A program made the position numbers and the translations under genes. From Bacteroidota bacterium (lineage in GTDB: Bacteria > Bacteroidota > Bacteroidia > Chitinophagales > Saprospiraceae): DNA of 16,793 bases. The notes beneath the pieces are model-generated. The model worked only from the letters and a program-made list of their open reading frames with translations, searched no databases and was not told the origin of the DNA. Where the stretch lies: the NCBI GenBank assembly GCA_024277695.1, contig JAJRUR010000140.1:1-16793 (forward strand), written 5' to 3'. Within the stretch, counting starts at the first letter, position 1. Each line of letters begins with the position of its first letter. Below are positions 1 to 7,956 of this stretch, in pieces.

Positions 1-249
1 ATCCGAAGTATTGAACCGATGTAGGATTCTTTTCATCTGATGCTGAGCTCTTGGGTATGCTTTACAAAGTGTACCAATGTCCTCACAAGCATTCGTTACA
101 TTGCAGCGACCTCCTCCGGATATCTTAACTTTTGATAGCAGTTTGTGGCTTTTTTCTAAGATGACTACAGAAGCATTCGGGTAGAGCTCCTTGGCTCGAA
201 GCGCTGCAAAAAAACCGGCTGCACCACCACCTATGACGACAACTTCCAT
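1..249 (-). CDS. HI0933/YhiN-family NAD(P)/FAD-dependent oxidoreductase, N-terminal part
   Basis: Reading the minus strand from the ATG at 249 gives 83 uninterrupted codons to the window edge, so the C-terminal part lies outside. The protein begins MEVVVIGGGAAG, a Rossmann dinucleotide-binding motif (GGGAAG at residues 7-12) for the FAD ADP moiety. It is followed by an acidic end of the second strand (ILEK, 30-33) and the motif KVKISGGGRCNVTN at residues 40-53, the hallmark of the HI0933/YhiN (BaiN-like) flavoprotein family. Family members are cytoplasmic flavoproteins of about 400 residues whose physiological substrates are mostly unknown. The start is secure because the FAD motif begins at residue 7. 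The gene is divergent from the lipoprotein gene at 461, with 211 bp between them. The family call is firm; the reaction is not known. Confidence 0.9.
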   Translation of the reverse strand, partial: MEVVVIGGGAAGFFAALRAKELYPNASVVILEKSHKLLSKVKISGGGRCNVTNACEDIGTLCKAYPRAQHQMKRILHRFNTSD

Positions 250-460
250 ACCCTACAAGTTTTTTGGTCCACTTCTATGCGCGATAATATCATCATAATG
301 CTTCTATCAAGATGCAAATATGCGCAATGATTCGCTTAGTTCTATACTCAAGAGCTCGTTAGAATAGCATACATAGTCCAACAGGAAGTTTAAATAGCCC
401 AGCATCAGACTCCATCAAATTGATTTCCAAATCTCTAAAGTTTATTATTACTTTTACACG
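250..460. other. Divergent intergenic region, no gene seen
   Basis: This 211-bp AT-rich gap lies between the start of the flavoprotein gene (minus) and the lipoprotein gene (plus), so it should hold both promoters. I found no exact match to the Bacteroidota -7 box TAnnTTTG on either strand. The nearest are CATATTTG on the minus strand (322-315) and TACTTTTA on the plus strand (449-456), each one base off. No RNA gene, repeat or hairpin terminator is evident. Confidence 0.5.
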
Positions 461-1066
461 ATGAAAATCACAATCTTTTACTTGTCTTGTATTTCTCTAT
501 GCTTAAGTGCTTGCAGCACTACAAAAGATACAGTACGCTCTGCGGAGCAAATTCAAAATTTAAAAAAATGTGGTTTAGCAGTTAAGCTCATCACGCGTAA
601 TCAACAGATAGACCAATTGACCAAGTTGGGAAATACTGCCAAAGCAAATCAGATAAGAACTCAGGTCAAAAATTTTAATAGCAAAACCATACAAGATATC
701 TCCGAATATTATGATTTTTCTGAAGTGTATTACTTCTATTCGTCTGACAGAAATCAACTCCGGCAGCAAGATGTTTCTAACAAGCTTTTGAATAAAAACC
801 TAGAGCCTATCCGGAGTAGTGATCTGAAGTGCAGCGCTTTTCTGGTACTCGAATATGGGCACATAGATTCGTCGAGTAATCAAAACATGTTAAAACTTGC
901 ATCCAAGTGGGTTTTTAAGGACAAATCCCTCAGACCTCTCCGGCAACCCTTTCCGTATGTAAAAAATACGCTCGACTGCTTCGGCAGCAAAAACAGTACC
1001 CCACAGATCCGCTGCTTAAATCACAAACTCCATAAGTATTTTGATAAAGTAACCGGGCAACAATGA
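461..1066 (+). CDS. Lipoprotein of unknown function, coupled to a GT9 glycosyltransferase
   Basis: The 201-residue product starts with a short basic, then hydrophobic leader ending in a lipobox, LSAC, with the lipidated cysteine at residue 18. It should therefore be exported and anchored in a membrane. There is no run of acidic residues after Cys18, so the known surface-export signal of some Bacteroidota lipoproteins is not obvious. The mature part is mostly polar: a helical, Gln/Lys-rich segment (about 35-75) is followed by a Tyr/Phe-rich stretch (about 83-97) and a Cys-containing C-terminus. I do not recognise a named domain, although the text resembles conserved hypothetical lipoproteins of Bacteroidota. 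Its TGA stop overlaps the ATG of the next gene by four bases (ATGA), which suggests translational coupling to the heptosyltransferase and a role at the cell envelope. That role is inference. Confidence 0.8.
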   Translation: MKITIFYLSCISLCLSACSTTKDTVRSAEQIQNLKKCGLAVKLITRNQQIDQLTKLGNTAKANQIRTQVKNFNSKTIQDISEYYDFSEVYYFYSSDRNQLRQQDVSNKLLNKNLEPIRSSDLKCSAFLVLEYGHIDSSSNQNMLKLASKWVFKDKSLRPLRQPFPYVKNTLDCFGSKNSTPQIRCLNHKLHKYFDKVTGQQ

Positions 1067-2019
1067 ATGACAAAATCCCAAAAACTATTTTGGTCATACA
1101 AACCGCCTTTTTGGGTGACCTCATCCTCACGACAGGAATATTAGAAAAACTGCATCAAAAATATCCTAACGCTCAGATTGATCTGCTGATCAAAAAGGGT
1201 TACGCCAAGCTATTTGACGCACATCCTTTTGTCCACAAAATTCTGCAATTTGACAAAAAAAACAAACGAAAAGAAATCCCTAGATTAGTCAAGCAAATCA
1301 AAAATGCAGCCTATGATCTGCTCATCAATACGCATCGGCATCTTTCGTCAGGCATCCTAGCCGCTACCAGTAAGGCCAAGTTAGTCATCGGTTATAGAGC
1401 TAATCCTCTCTCTACATTCTATCAGCAACAAATACCTTATCATATCGATGATGGTCGCCACGAATATCTCCGCCTCCACGATTTGATTCGGCACATCACC
1501 GATGAGCACGCCGCCAAACCCAAACTGTACGTTGATCGTTTTGGTGACCCATCCATTAGCGAGGCATATATTTGTATAGCACCGGGATCCGTCTGGCAAA
1601 CCAAACGATGGCCAATAAGCGCTTGGATTGATTTTCTAAAAACAAAACCAAAACAAAAAGTGTATCTACTCGGAGGAAAAACGGACTTCGATGATAATCA
1701 AAAAATCCTCACTGCCCTACCCCGACACCCCATCATCAATACGGCAGGCAAAATGCATATCCTGTCTTCCATTTATTTGATGAAACACGCCCAAATGAAC
1801 TATGTGATGGATTCGGCACCCCTACATATGGCCTCAGCGGTCAATGCAGCTGTAACCGCTTTATTTTTATCCACTACTCCAAAGTACGGATTCTATCCCC
1901 TATCCGACCACTCCATCATCGTACAAACTCCACTGCAACTCGATTGTCGTCCATGTGGATCTCACGGTCACAAGACTTGCCCTCAAGGACACTTCAAGTG
2001 TGCACAACTACCGTTATAA
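1063..2019 (+). CDS. Glycosyltransferase family 9 (ADP-heptose:LPS heptosyltransferase-like)
   Basis: The 318-residue product has the GT9 layout of two Rossmann-like (GT-B) domains. The N-terminal motif FLGD (16-19) carries the expected catalytic Asp19. The C-terminal half has the nucleotide-sugar site APGSVWQTKRWP (173-184) and DSAPLHMASA (250-259). The last 25 residues hold four cysteines (295, 298, 306, 313) in a CxxC...C...C arrangement seen in many GT9 enzymes. Family members transfer heptose from ADP-heptose to the lipopolysaccharide inner core at the cytoplasmic face of the inner membrane; WaaC, WaaF and WaaQ cannot be told apart here. Length is slightly below the usual 340-350. The gene overlaps the lipoprotein gene by four bases and ends exactly one base before the stop of the convergent GT2 gene. 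The family is certain; the sugar and acceptor are inferred. Confidence 0.92.
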   Translation: MNDKIPKTILVIQTAFLGDLILTTGILEKLHQKYPNAQIDLLIKKGYAKLFDAHPFVHKILQFDKKNKRKEIPRLVKQIKNAAYDLLINTHRHLSSGILAATSKAKLVIGYRANPLSTFYQQQIPYHIDDGRHEYLRLHDLIRHITDEHAAKPKLYVDRFGDPSISEAYICIAPGSVWQTKRWPISAWIDFLKTKPKQKVYLLGGKTDFDDNQKILTALPRHPIINTAGKMHILSSIYLMKHAQMNYVMDSAPLHMASAVNAAVTALFLSTTPKYGFYPLSDHSIIVQTPLQLDCRPCGSHGHKTCPQGHFKCAQLPL

Positions 2020-2760
2020 TCAAGTATTTATGGAATTATATTCTCGCTTTAGTCGCTTGATAATCCTTCCGGAAGCTAAGACCATCTTCAGACCATCGGA
2101 ATACACATTGATTTTGGCTTGACCCACATGCTGCCATTTGACCGGAAGGGACACTACCTTATAGCCCTCGTAATACGCTCGACATAAGAGTTCAATATCA
2201 TGGGCCCAACCAAAATCCTCCAACTTGTAAAACAATGTTTTAGCTATCTTTCCGGGATAAAGTTTAAAACCGCATTGGGTATCATCTTGTCGTAGCGGAG
2301 TAATCATTTTGACATATCGATTAAAAAATCCACCTAAAGACTTGCGATTTTGAAGCGCTTTTATTTCAGATTCCGGATGGGCACGATTTGCGATGCGTAT
2401 CGTATCGCTGTCAAACTCCTCTACGGCTAATTTTTTTTTCCATGCAACCAATTGCATCGGGTCGGTAGACATATCTGCATCCAAAGTCAGTACAAAATCT
2501 CCTCCGGCAGACAATACTCCTGCTCTTAGAGCACCTCCCTTGCCTAGGTTTTTCTCCAAATCCAGTACCTTGACAGAAGTCCATTCAAATCCTTGTTGGG
2601 CAAAAGCCTGCATCCGATCAAGCGTACCGTCCGTGCTTCCATCATTGACTAGAATGACCTCAACGGGAACTGTACTGTATTGGTCATATCGTTGTATGGC
2701 CTGTTCCAGTCGTTCAAAACGGTCAGATTCATTGAAACATGGTATGACAAAACTGTACAA
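2020..2760 (-). CDS. GT2 glycosyltransferase, dolichyl-phosphate glucosyltransferase-like
   Basis: The 246-residue GT-A enzyme has FVIPCFNES at 4-12, VNDGSTDG at 38-45, NLGKGGALRAG at 71-81 and the metal-binding DAD at 94-96. QCGFKLY (162-168) and the HDIELL / LPVKWQHV region (188-212) are typical of the dolichyl-phosphate glucose/mannose synthase branch (Alg5-like). In bacteria such enzymes usually load a sugar from a nucleotide donor onto polyprenyl phosphate at the inner membrane. I see no C-terminal membrane segments, so it would be a peripheral enzyme. The start must be non-ATG: TTG at 2760-2758 places the first strand correctly, and the first Met afterwards (residue 50) would remove the donor-binding motif. 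A -7 box and a TTG -33 element lie just upstream. It converges on the GT9 gene with no gap between stop codons. The exact substrate is not determinable. Confidence 0.9.
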   Translation of the reverse strand: MYSFVIPCFNESDRFERLEQAIQRYDQYSTVPVEVILVNDGSTDGTLDRMQAFAQQGFEWTSVKVLDLEKNLGKGGALRAGVLSAGGDFVLTLDADMSTDPMQLVAWKKKLAVEEFDSDTIRIANRAHPESEIKALQNRKSLGGFFNRYVKMITPLRQDDTQCGFKLYPGKIAKTLFYKLEDFGWAHDIELLCRAYYEGYKVVSLPVKWQHVGQAKINVYSDGLKMVLASGRIIKRLKREYNSINT

Positions 2761-2786
2761 AATAAAATTTCTCTTAAAATAGTTTT

Positions 2787-2818
2787 CAAAAATATCCTTT
2801 TAATTGAAAACAAGCCAA
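2787..2818 (-). promoter_or_regulatory. Candidate promoter for the GT2 gene
   Basis: On the minus strand TATTTTTG (2794-2787) matches the Bacteroidota -7 consensus TAnnTTTG. A TTG (2818-2816) lies 21 nt upstream, within the 17-23 nt spacing described for the -33 element. Transcription would begin near 2780, about 20 nt before the TTG start codon. The region is AT-rich, so chance matches are possible. Confidence 0.5.
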
Positions 2819-2839
2819 AAAAGAAGTATTATTTTGGCT
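2813..2839. repeat. 8-bp inverted repeat in the GT2/aminotransferase divergent region
   Basis: AGCCAAAA (2813-2820) is mirrored by TTTTGGCT (2832-2839) with an 11-nt spacer. The left arm covers the candidate -33 element of the GT2 promoter, and the right arm lies 18 nt before the aminotransferase ATG. It could be an operator or a weak RNA hairpin. One short repeat in AT-rich DNA can also be coincidence. Confidence 0.3.
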
Positions 2840-2857
2840 GCCGAAATAATACACAGT

Positions 2858-4060
2858 ATGCTACACCAACACCTGCTTTCGGAACGGATCATCCATCTCA
2901 AACCCTCAGCTACATTAAAAATGGCCCAGTTAGCTCGTGATTACAAGGCTATGGGCAGAGATGTCATCAGTCTGAGCCTCGGCGAACCTGACTTTGACAC
3001 ACCGGAACATATCAAAACTTTTGCTAAGCAAGCCTTGGATGATGGCTATACGAAGTACACCCCTGTTGCAGGGCTTCCCGAACTACGCGAAGCGATCTGC
3101 ACCAAACTACAACGAGACAATGCACTGAATTACACCCCGGATCAAATCTTAGTATCCAACGGTGCCAAACAAAGCATATCCAATCTCTGCAATGCCCTAC
3201 TCAATCCCGGGGACGAAATTATTTTATTTGCTCCTTACTGGGTATCGTATTATGATATCGCCCAGCTTGTAGGAGCAAGAGTCGTCAGTATCCACGCTAC
3301 GGTGGACCAAGATTTTAAGGTGAGTCCTCAACAATTAGCTCAAGCGATCACGCACAAGACCAAAATGCTGCTGTTTTCAAGTCCATGCAATCCTACAGGT
3401 AGTGTCTATAGCCGCAAAGAATTGGCCGCTTTTGTTGAGGTACTCAAAGAACATCCCAATATCATCATCGTATCTGACGAAATATACGAATACATAAACT
3501 TCTCAAAACAGCACGCCAGTATAGCATCTTTTGATGAGGTCTATCCACAGACAGTGACAGTCAATGGCTTTTCTAAAGGATTTGCTATGACCGGCTGGAG
3601 ACTTGGATATATGGCTGGTCCTTCTTGGCTTATTAAGGCTTGCGCCAATAATCAAGGGCAATGCACCTCCGGAGCCAATGCCTTTGGGCAAAAGGCTGCT
3701 GCACAGGCACTTTTAGCCGATATGGGCCCTACCGAACGGATGCGACAAGCCTTCAAAAAACGACGAGACTTAGTCATCGAGCTATTGAGTCAAATCGATG
3801 GCATGCAGTGTAATGAACCTCAAGGTGCTTTTTACATATTTCCTAATATCACGGCTATTTATGGAAAAACTGATGGTACCGAGCTCATCCGTAATTCCGA
3901 AGACTTTTGCAAATATATCCTTGAAGAAGCCCATGTCGCACTGGTACCGGGAAGTGCATTCGGCAATGACGATTGTTTTCGATTGAGCTATGCTGCTTCA
4001 GACCAAATACTCCAAACAGCCATCCGGCGCATAAAAACCGCTGTCGAAAAATTAAAATAA
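2858..4060 (+). CDS. Class I/II PLP-dependent aminotransferase, aspartate aminotransferase-like
   Basis: The 400-residue product is a fold-type I aminotransferase that would exchange an amino group between an amino acid, probably aspartate, and a 2-oxo acid in the cytoplasm. Visible marks are LSLGEPDFDTP near the N-terminus, SNGAKQS, SSPCNPTG (Asn contacting PLP), VSDEIYEY (Asp contacting the pyridine nitrogen), NGFSKGFAMTGWRLGY with the Schiff-base Lys240, and FRLSY with Arg375, the expected substrate carboxylate ligand. The overall pattern is that of bacterial aspartate aminotransferases of subgroup I-gamma. The frame is open back to a TTG at 2804, but the ATG at 2858 gives the usual family N-terminus (LSERI...LKPSATLKMAQ). 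It is divergent from the GT2 gene, and its 3' end is 22 bp from the convergent DUF6090 gene. The family is secure; substrate preference (Asp, Tyr or others) is inferred. Confidence 0.93.
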   Translation: MLHQHLLSERIIHLKPSATLKMAQLARDYKAMGRDVISLSLGEPDFDTPEHIKTFAKQALDDGYTKYTPVAGLPELREAICTKLQRDNALNYTPDQILVSNGAKQSISNLCNALLNPGDEIILFAPYWVSYYDIAQLVGARVVSIHATVDQDFKVSPQQLAQAITHKTKMLLFSSPCNPTGSVYSRKELAAFVEVLKEHPNIIIVSDEIYEYINFSKQHASIASFDEVYPQTVTVNGFSKGFAMTGWRLGYMAGPSWLIKACANNQGQCTSGANAFGQKAAAQALLADMGPTERMRQAFKKRRDLVIELLSQIDGMQCNEPQGAFYIFPNITAIYGKTDGTELIRNSEDFCKYILEEAHVALVPGSAFGNDDCFRLSYAASDQILQTAIRRIKTAVEKLK

Positions 4061-4082
4061 GTATCAGCAGATAAATTGACGA

Positions 4083-4841
4083 CTACTCCAATGCATCTTC
4101 TAGCAAATGTTCGATAGCAAGCAGAGTTTGCAATGTCTCAGCATATCCGTATTGTAATGTTTCTAATAAAAACAGCTTGTTATCCACCATATTTTCAAAT
4201 TTCCGCATGCCTAGGATTGCCCGATTATCAAAAGCTTTTAACCCGCTTTTGCCTACATGCTTGAGCTCGCTAGAAAAACGCTCATCTACTTGGCGCAAAG
4301 AGATCTGTTCGTACAAAAAAGGCATAAGATTATATTCAATATCCCGAGTCAATTCTTCCTCATAATTACGTATCCTGATCATTATTTGCGGAATATCGTA
4401 GAGCAATGCTCTCAAGGAGTCCGAAGCTAAAGTAGAAATTTGCCCTGTATTTAATCCTTCTCTAAGAGTCGATTCGTTAAATTCAAACAATGGTGTGTTT
4501 ATAAACCCAAACAACAAGCTATCTACTAACTGACCATCCATCTCTTTATAATTGGGACCAAATAGACTTAATAATGATCTGGTTTCGTACTGAAGTTTTT
4601 TTACCTTATCGATATGTGACCTCAGTTCTTTTTTATTCTTTATAACTTCGGCTAATAATCTTTCTGCTAAAGAAATAGATTTGTTACTTGTTATCCTCGA
4701 ATTGTTCCAGTTATTAATACTTAGTGCTATTAAGATCCCTATGACCACTAGAGCAATTTCACCCATCGCATATCGAATATATTTGCCCAACTTATTGTCT
4801 TGAGCGAGTCGTCTGCGTATTTTTCGAAATATTTTTGGCAT
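4083..4841 (-). CDS. DUF6090 family single-pass membrane protein
   Basis: The 252-residue product opens with a very basic segment (FRKIRRRL, 5-12). A transmembrane helix with the text GEIALVVIGILIALSINNWNN (about 27-47) follows, the recognisable signature of the Bacteroidota family DUF6090. The remainder is largely charged and helical (Glu/Lys/Leu-rich) and probably forms an extracytoplasmic helical domain, given the positive N-terminus inside. No catalytic motif is visible and the family has no assigned function. The ATG at 4841 sits directly before the basic region and is well supported. A good promoter candidate lies about 50 nt upstream. Its codons look more A/T-rich than those of the neighbouring glycosyltransferase and aminotransferase genes. 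It is convergent with the aminotransferase and divergent from the TonB-dependent receptor. Confidence 0.85.
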   Translation of the reverse strand: MPKIFRKIRRRLAQDNKLGKYIRYAMGEIALVVIGILIALSINNWNNSRITSNKSISLAERLLAEVIKNKKELRSHIDKVKKLQYETRSLLSLFGPNYKEMDGQLVDSLLFGFINTPLFEFNESTLREGLNTGQISTLASDSLRALLYDIPQIMIRIRNYEEELTRDIEYNLMPFLYEQISLRQVDERFSSELKHVGKSGLKAFDNRAILGMRKFENMVDNKLFLLETLQYGYAETLQTLLAIEHLLEDALE

Positions 4842-5176
4842 AAGGGGCTAAATTTTGCAACAGAATATGAAGTCTAAGATAGTGCCCGTAAAGTAATCAA
4901 AAGTATTGAAACTATTTAGCCACAGCAATATAATTAAGGTAATGGTAGTTCACAATTGCTGCTAAGCCTAGTACGAGCACTCAATATTCAAGCCTCTGTG
5001 TACATTTATAGTCCTTCTAAGAATTTTGACTTAAAATCAATAAATTTTAATAAATATCTTTATATTGCGCTGACAACTTCTTTACAATATCTATCGATTC
5101 GATTCAAAAGATTATTAATGATATACCGATCTATGATGATGGTATATAGAATTATTAACCAAAACAACACTAAATT
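4842..5176. other. 335-bp AT-rich divergent intergenic region, no gene seen
   Basis: This gap separates the DUF6090 gene (minus) from the TonB-dependent receptor (plus). It is strikingly AT-rich, with many runs of A and T between 5030 and 5176. It holds the promoter candidate for the DUF6090 gene near 4898-4928. I found no exact TAnnTTTG box reading toward the receptor; TATCTTTA around 5057-5064 is one base off. A 74-codon frame starting at a TTG is not credible as a gene. No RNA gene or clear terminator hairpin is seen. Confidence 0.5.
4898..4928 (-). promoter_or_regulatory. Candidate promoter for the DUF6090 gene
   Basis: On the minus strand TACTTTTG (4905-4898) matches TAnnTTTG, and a TTG (4928-4926) lies 20 nt upstream, giving both Bacteroidota sigma-factor elements at acceptable spacing. 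The predicted transcript would start near 4891 with a leader of about 50 nt before the ATG at 4841. This is one of the two best promoter matches in the window. Confidence 0.55.
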
Positions 5177-7927
5177 ATGAAAAAATGTATTACAATTTTG
5201 GCTCTGTGGAGTCTTTTCATCACCGGTGCATGGTCGCAGCGAACAGTGACCGGCACAGTTACTGCCGAAGGCGAAGGACCATTAGTAGGAGTAACAGTAC
5301 AAGCCAAAGGATTCACCTTAGGAACGGTTACGGATATCGATGGACAATATAGCTTGACCGTACCGGACGAAACTCGATTTTTAGTATTTTCTTATGTAGG
5401 ATATGGATCGATTGAGGTGCCCATCGGAGACAATCCTGTCCATAACGTCATCTTGAGTAGCGGGGAAGATCTCAATGAAGTGGTCGTAGTAGGTTCTAGG
5501 GGAGCCGGCAGGACCAAACTCACTACAGCCGTACCCGTAGATGTAATCGACATGGCTGATCTAGTGGGCAATTCTGCTCAGACGACTGTCACACAGATCC
5601 TCAATTATGTGGCACCTTCTTTTACCTCCAATACCCAAACGATATCTGACGGGACAGACCACATAGATCCTGCGTCACTCAGAGGCTTGGGACCTGACCA
5701 AGTGCTCGTACTGATCAATGGAAAACGACGACACACATCATCACTCGTCAATGTCAATGGTACATTTGGTCGTGGAAATGTAGGCACAGACCTCAATGCC
5801 ATCCCTACGGCAGCCATCCAACGAATAGAAGTCCTCCGAGATGGTGCAGCAGCTCAATACGGATCAGATGCCATCGCCGGTGTCATCAATATCATTCTGA
5901 AAGAAAAAGCCGGACTGAGCTTCAATGTGAGCACCGGAGGTTATTTCTCCAGCGAGATACCTGAAGCAGACGGTAACGTGGATGGAGAAAATGTACAACT
6001 CGGTGTCAATTATGGTACCAACTTAGGCAAAAACGGTGGCTACTTCAATATAACCGGTTCTTTTGATAATCGTGAACATACCAATAGGATGAAAGAATGG
6101 CGTGGCCAGATCTTTGCAGGATATAATAATCCGGACTATACCGGTGACCCTAATGATGACATTACGGAAGCTGAGTTGCAGCGACGGGGATTGCAGCGTT
6201 CTGACTTCAATATGCGCGTAGGTCAGTCTGAGCTACGCAATGCAGGACTTATGCTCAATACTGCACTCCCTATAGGTGACAATGCGGAGATCTATGCATT
6301 TGGAGGCGTAAACTTTAGAGACGGTCTGGCAACAGGATTTTATCGACTCCCCTTTCAGCAACGCACCGTCACGGAGATCTATCCAAATGGATTTTTGCCG
6401 GAAATCAATTCTAATATTGTGGACAAATCCATTGCTGTAGGATTGAGATCCAAAATAGGAAACTGGGAGGCTGACTTCAGCAATACTTTTGGCTCCAATT
6501 CCTTTGGTTTTTTGATTACCAATACCCTCAATGCGTCACTTGAGGCCGCCTCTCCCACTTCCTTTAACTCGGGAGGCTTTAGCTTTGCGCAAAATACCAC
6601 CAATCTCGATGTAAGAAGATATTACGAATCTATCCTCTCAGGACTCAATGTAGCATTCGGAGCTGAATACCGCTTAGAAAATTATCAGATCAATGCCGGC
6701 GAAGAAGGTTCCTATACTAATTACGGACTGGCATCTTGGTTCGTAACGAATAATGGCGATTCTATTCTCATCAATGATAATAAAGGACCCGTCAATACAG
6801 TTTTTGGCCCGAATGGAAAACCAAGACCTGGAGGAGCACAAGTATTTCCCGGCTTTAGTCCGGACAACGAATTGAGCAAATACCGTAACAGTGTAGCTTT
6901 CTATGGAGACTTGGAGGCGGATCTATCTGACGCTTTTTTGGTTGGTGTAGCTGCAAGATTTGAAAATTATAGTGATTTTGGTTCGACGCTCAACGGAAAA
7001 GTTTCTGCACGGTACAAACTCAGTGACAATTTTAGTTTGAGAGCCGCTGCAGGTACAGGCTTTAGAGCACCATCATTGCACCAAATCAACTTCAACAGTA
7101 CATCAACCATCTTTGTAGATGGCGTACCCTCGGAGGTAGGCACATTTTCTAATGATAGCCGTGTAGCTCAACTGCTCGGTATCGACCCGCTAAAAGAGGA
7201 AACTTCCACCAGTTTCAGTGCAGGTATCACCGGACAAATACCCTCGGCTAATCTGAGTATTACAGTAGATGGTTATGTAGTGGACATCAAAGACCGTGTA
7301 GTCCTAACCGGTCAGTTTTCGAGCAGTATATCACCTGAAATTGCCAACCTACTCCAACAAGCTAATGCAAGTAAAGCAACTTTCTTTGCCAACGCTATCG
7401 ATACAAAAACCAGAGGAATCGATATCGTACTCACGCATAGAGCATCTCTGGGTAATGGTAGTTTAAGAACTTCATTGGCCGGAACCTTATCTGACCCGGT
7501 ACTAGGACAAGTAAATACCAATAATGTATTAAGCGGTCTGGAGAATATTTATTTTGACCGTACCAATCAAATATTCCTTGAAGGTGCCGTAGTCAATACT
7601 AAGTTTAATCTTACCTTTGATTATACTGCCGGTAAATTCAATGCTATGCTGAGAAATGTTTATTTCGGAGAAGTCACGGAGGCTACCAATAATCTGGACA
7701 ACGATCAGGTCTTTAGTCCCAAGATCGTAACAGATATCACCTTGGGATACAAACTCAGTGACCAATTGAGTTTTCTCGTTGGAGCCAATAATCTTTTGGA
7801 TGTATATCCCGATATGAATATAGAAGCCAATCAGAGTGGAGGACGCTTCCTTTATTCCAGACGATCTCAACAGTTTGGAGCTAACGGACGCTTCTTATTC
7901 GCCAGATTAGCTTTTAATCTGCAATAA
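5177..7927 (+). CDS. TonB-dependent outer-membrane receptor with carboxypeptidase-regulatory-like domain
   Basis: The 916-residue product has a signal peptide (1-20, ending AWS before QRTV). A carboxypeptidase-D-regulatory-like beta-sandwich follows (about 22-93, with VTGTVTAEGEGPLVGVTV and the DIDGQYSL turn). A TonB-box-like segment LNEVVVVGSR lies at 99-108. The plug domain (about 115-245) includes RGLGPDQVLVLINGKRRH and IQRIEVLRDGAAAQYGSDAIAGVINII. A 22-strand barrel is expected to about residue 916, ending in aromatic-rich FARLAFNLQ. Such receptors import bulky ligands (siderophores, vitamins, glycans) using TonB energy. There is no SusD-like gene next to it, so a glycan-utilisation locus is not supported. 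A strong terminator follows at 7957, making it probably monocistronic. The ligand cannot be read from the sequence. The ATG at 5177 starts the signal peptide and is secure. Confidence 0.95.
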   Translation: MKKCITILALWSLFITGAWSQRTVTGTVTAEGEGPLVGVTVQAKGFTLGTVTDIDGQYSLTVPDETRFLVFSYVGYGSIEVPIGDNPVHNVILSSGEDLNEVVVVGSRGAGRTKLTTAVPVDVIDMADLVGNSAQTTVTQILNYVAPSFTSNTQTISDGTDHIDPASLRGLGPDQVLVLINGKRRHTSSLVNVNGTFGRGNVGTDLNAIPTAAIQRIEVLRDGAAAQYGSDAIAGVINIILKEKAGLSFNVSTGGYFSSEIPEADGNVDGENVQLGVNYGTNLGKNGGYFNITGSFDNREHTNRMKEWRGQIFAGYNNPDYTGDPNDDITEAELQRRGLQRSDFNMRVGQSELRNAGLMLNTALPIGDNAEIYAFGGVNFRDGLATGFYRLPFQQRTVTEIYPNGFLPEINSNIVDKSIAVGLRSKIGNWEADFSNTFGSNSFGFLITNTLNASLEAASPTSFNSGGFSFAQNTTNLDVRRYYESILSGLNVAFGAEYRLENYQINAGEEGSYTNYGLASWFVTNNGDSILINDNKGPVNTVFGPNGKPRPGGAQVFPGFSPDNELSKYRNSVAFYGDLEADLSDAFLVGVAARFENYSDFGSTLNGKVSARYKLSDNFSLRAAAGTGFRAPSLHQINFNSTSTIFVDGVPSEVGTFSNDSRVAQLLGIDPLKEETSTSFSAGITGQIPSANLSITVDGYVVDIKDRVVLTGQFSSSISPEIANLLQQANASKATFFANAIDTKTRGIDIVLTHRASLGNGSLRTSLAGTLSDPVLGQVNTNNVLSGLENIYFDRTNQIFLEGAVVNTKFNLTFDYTAGKFNAMLRNVYFGEVTEATNNLDNDQVFSPKIVTDITLGYKLSDQLSFLVGANNLLDVYPDMNIEANQSGGRFLYSRRSQQFGANGRFLFARLAFNLQ

Positions 7928-7956
7928 ATTAAGCATACTGAACATATCAAATTGCC

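Noticed and set aside
2804..2857. Longer aminotransferase start at TTG 2804
   Set aside because: The extra 18 residues do not resemble the family N-terminus, while the ATG at 2858 gives the standard one.
4956..5180. 74-codon plus-strand frame ahead of the TonB-dependent receptor
   Set aside because: It starts at TTG in very AT-rich DNA, overlaps the receptor start and has a low-complexity product with no family resemblance.
7529..7870. 113-codon minus-strand frame inside the receptor
   Set aside because: It lies antisense to a clear barrel-coding sequence and has no recognisable motif.
5177..7927. Polysaccharide utilisation locus
   Set aside because: There is a SusC-like domain at the N-terminus but no SusD, glycoside hydrolase or hybrid regulator on either side.
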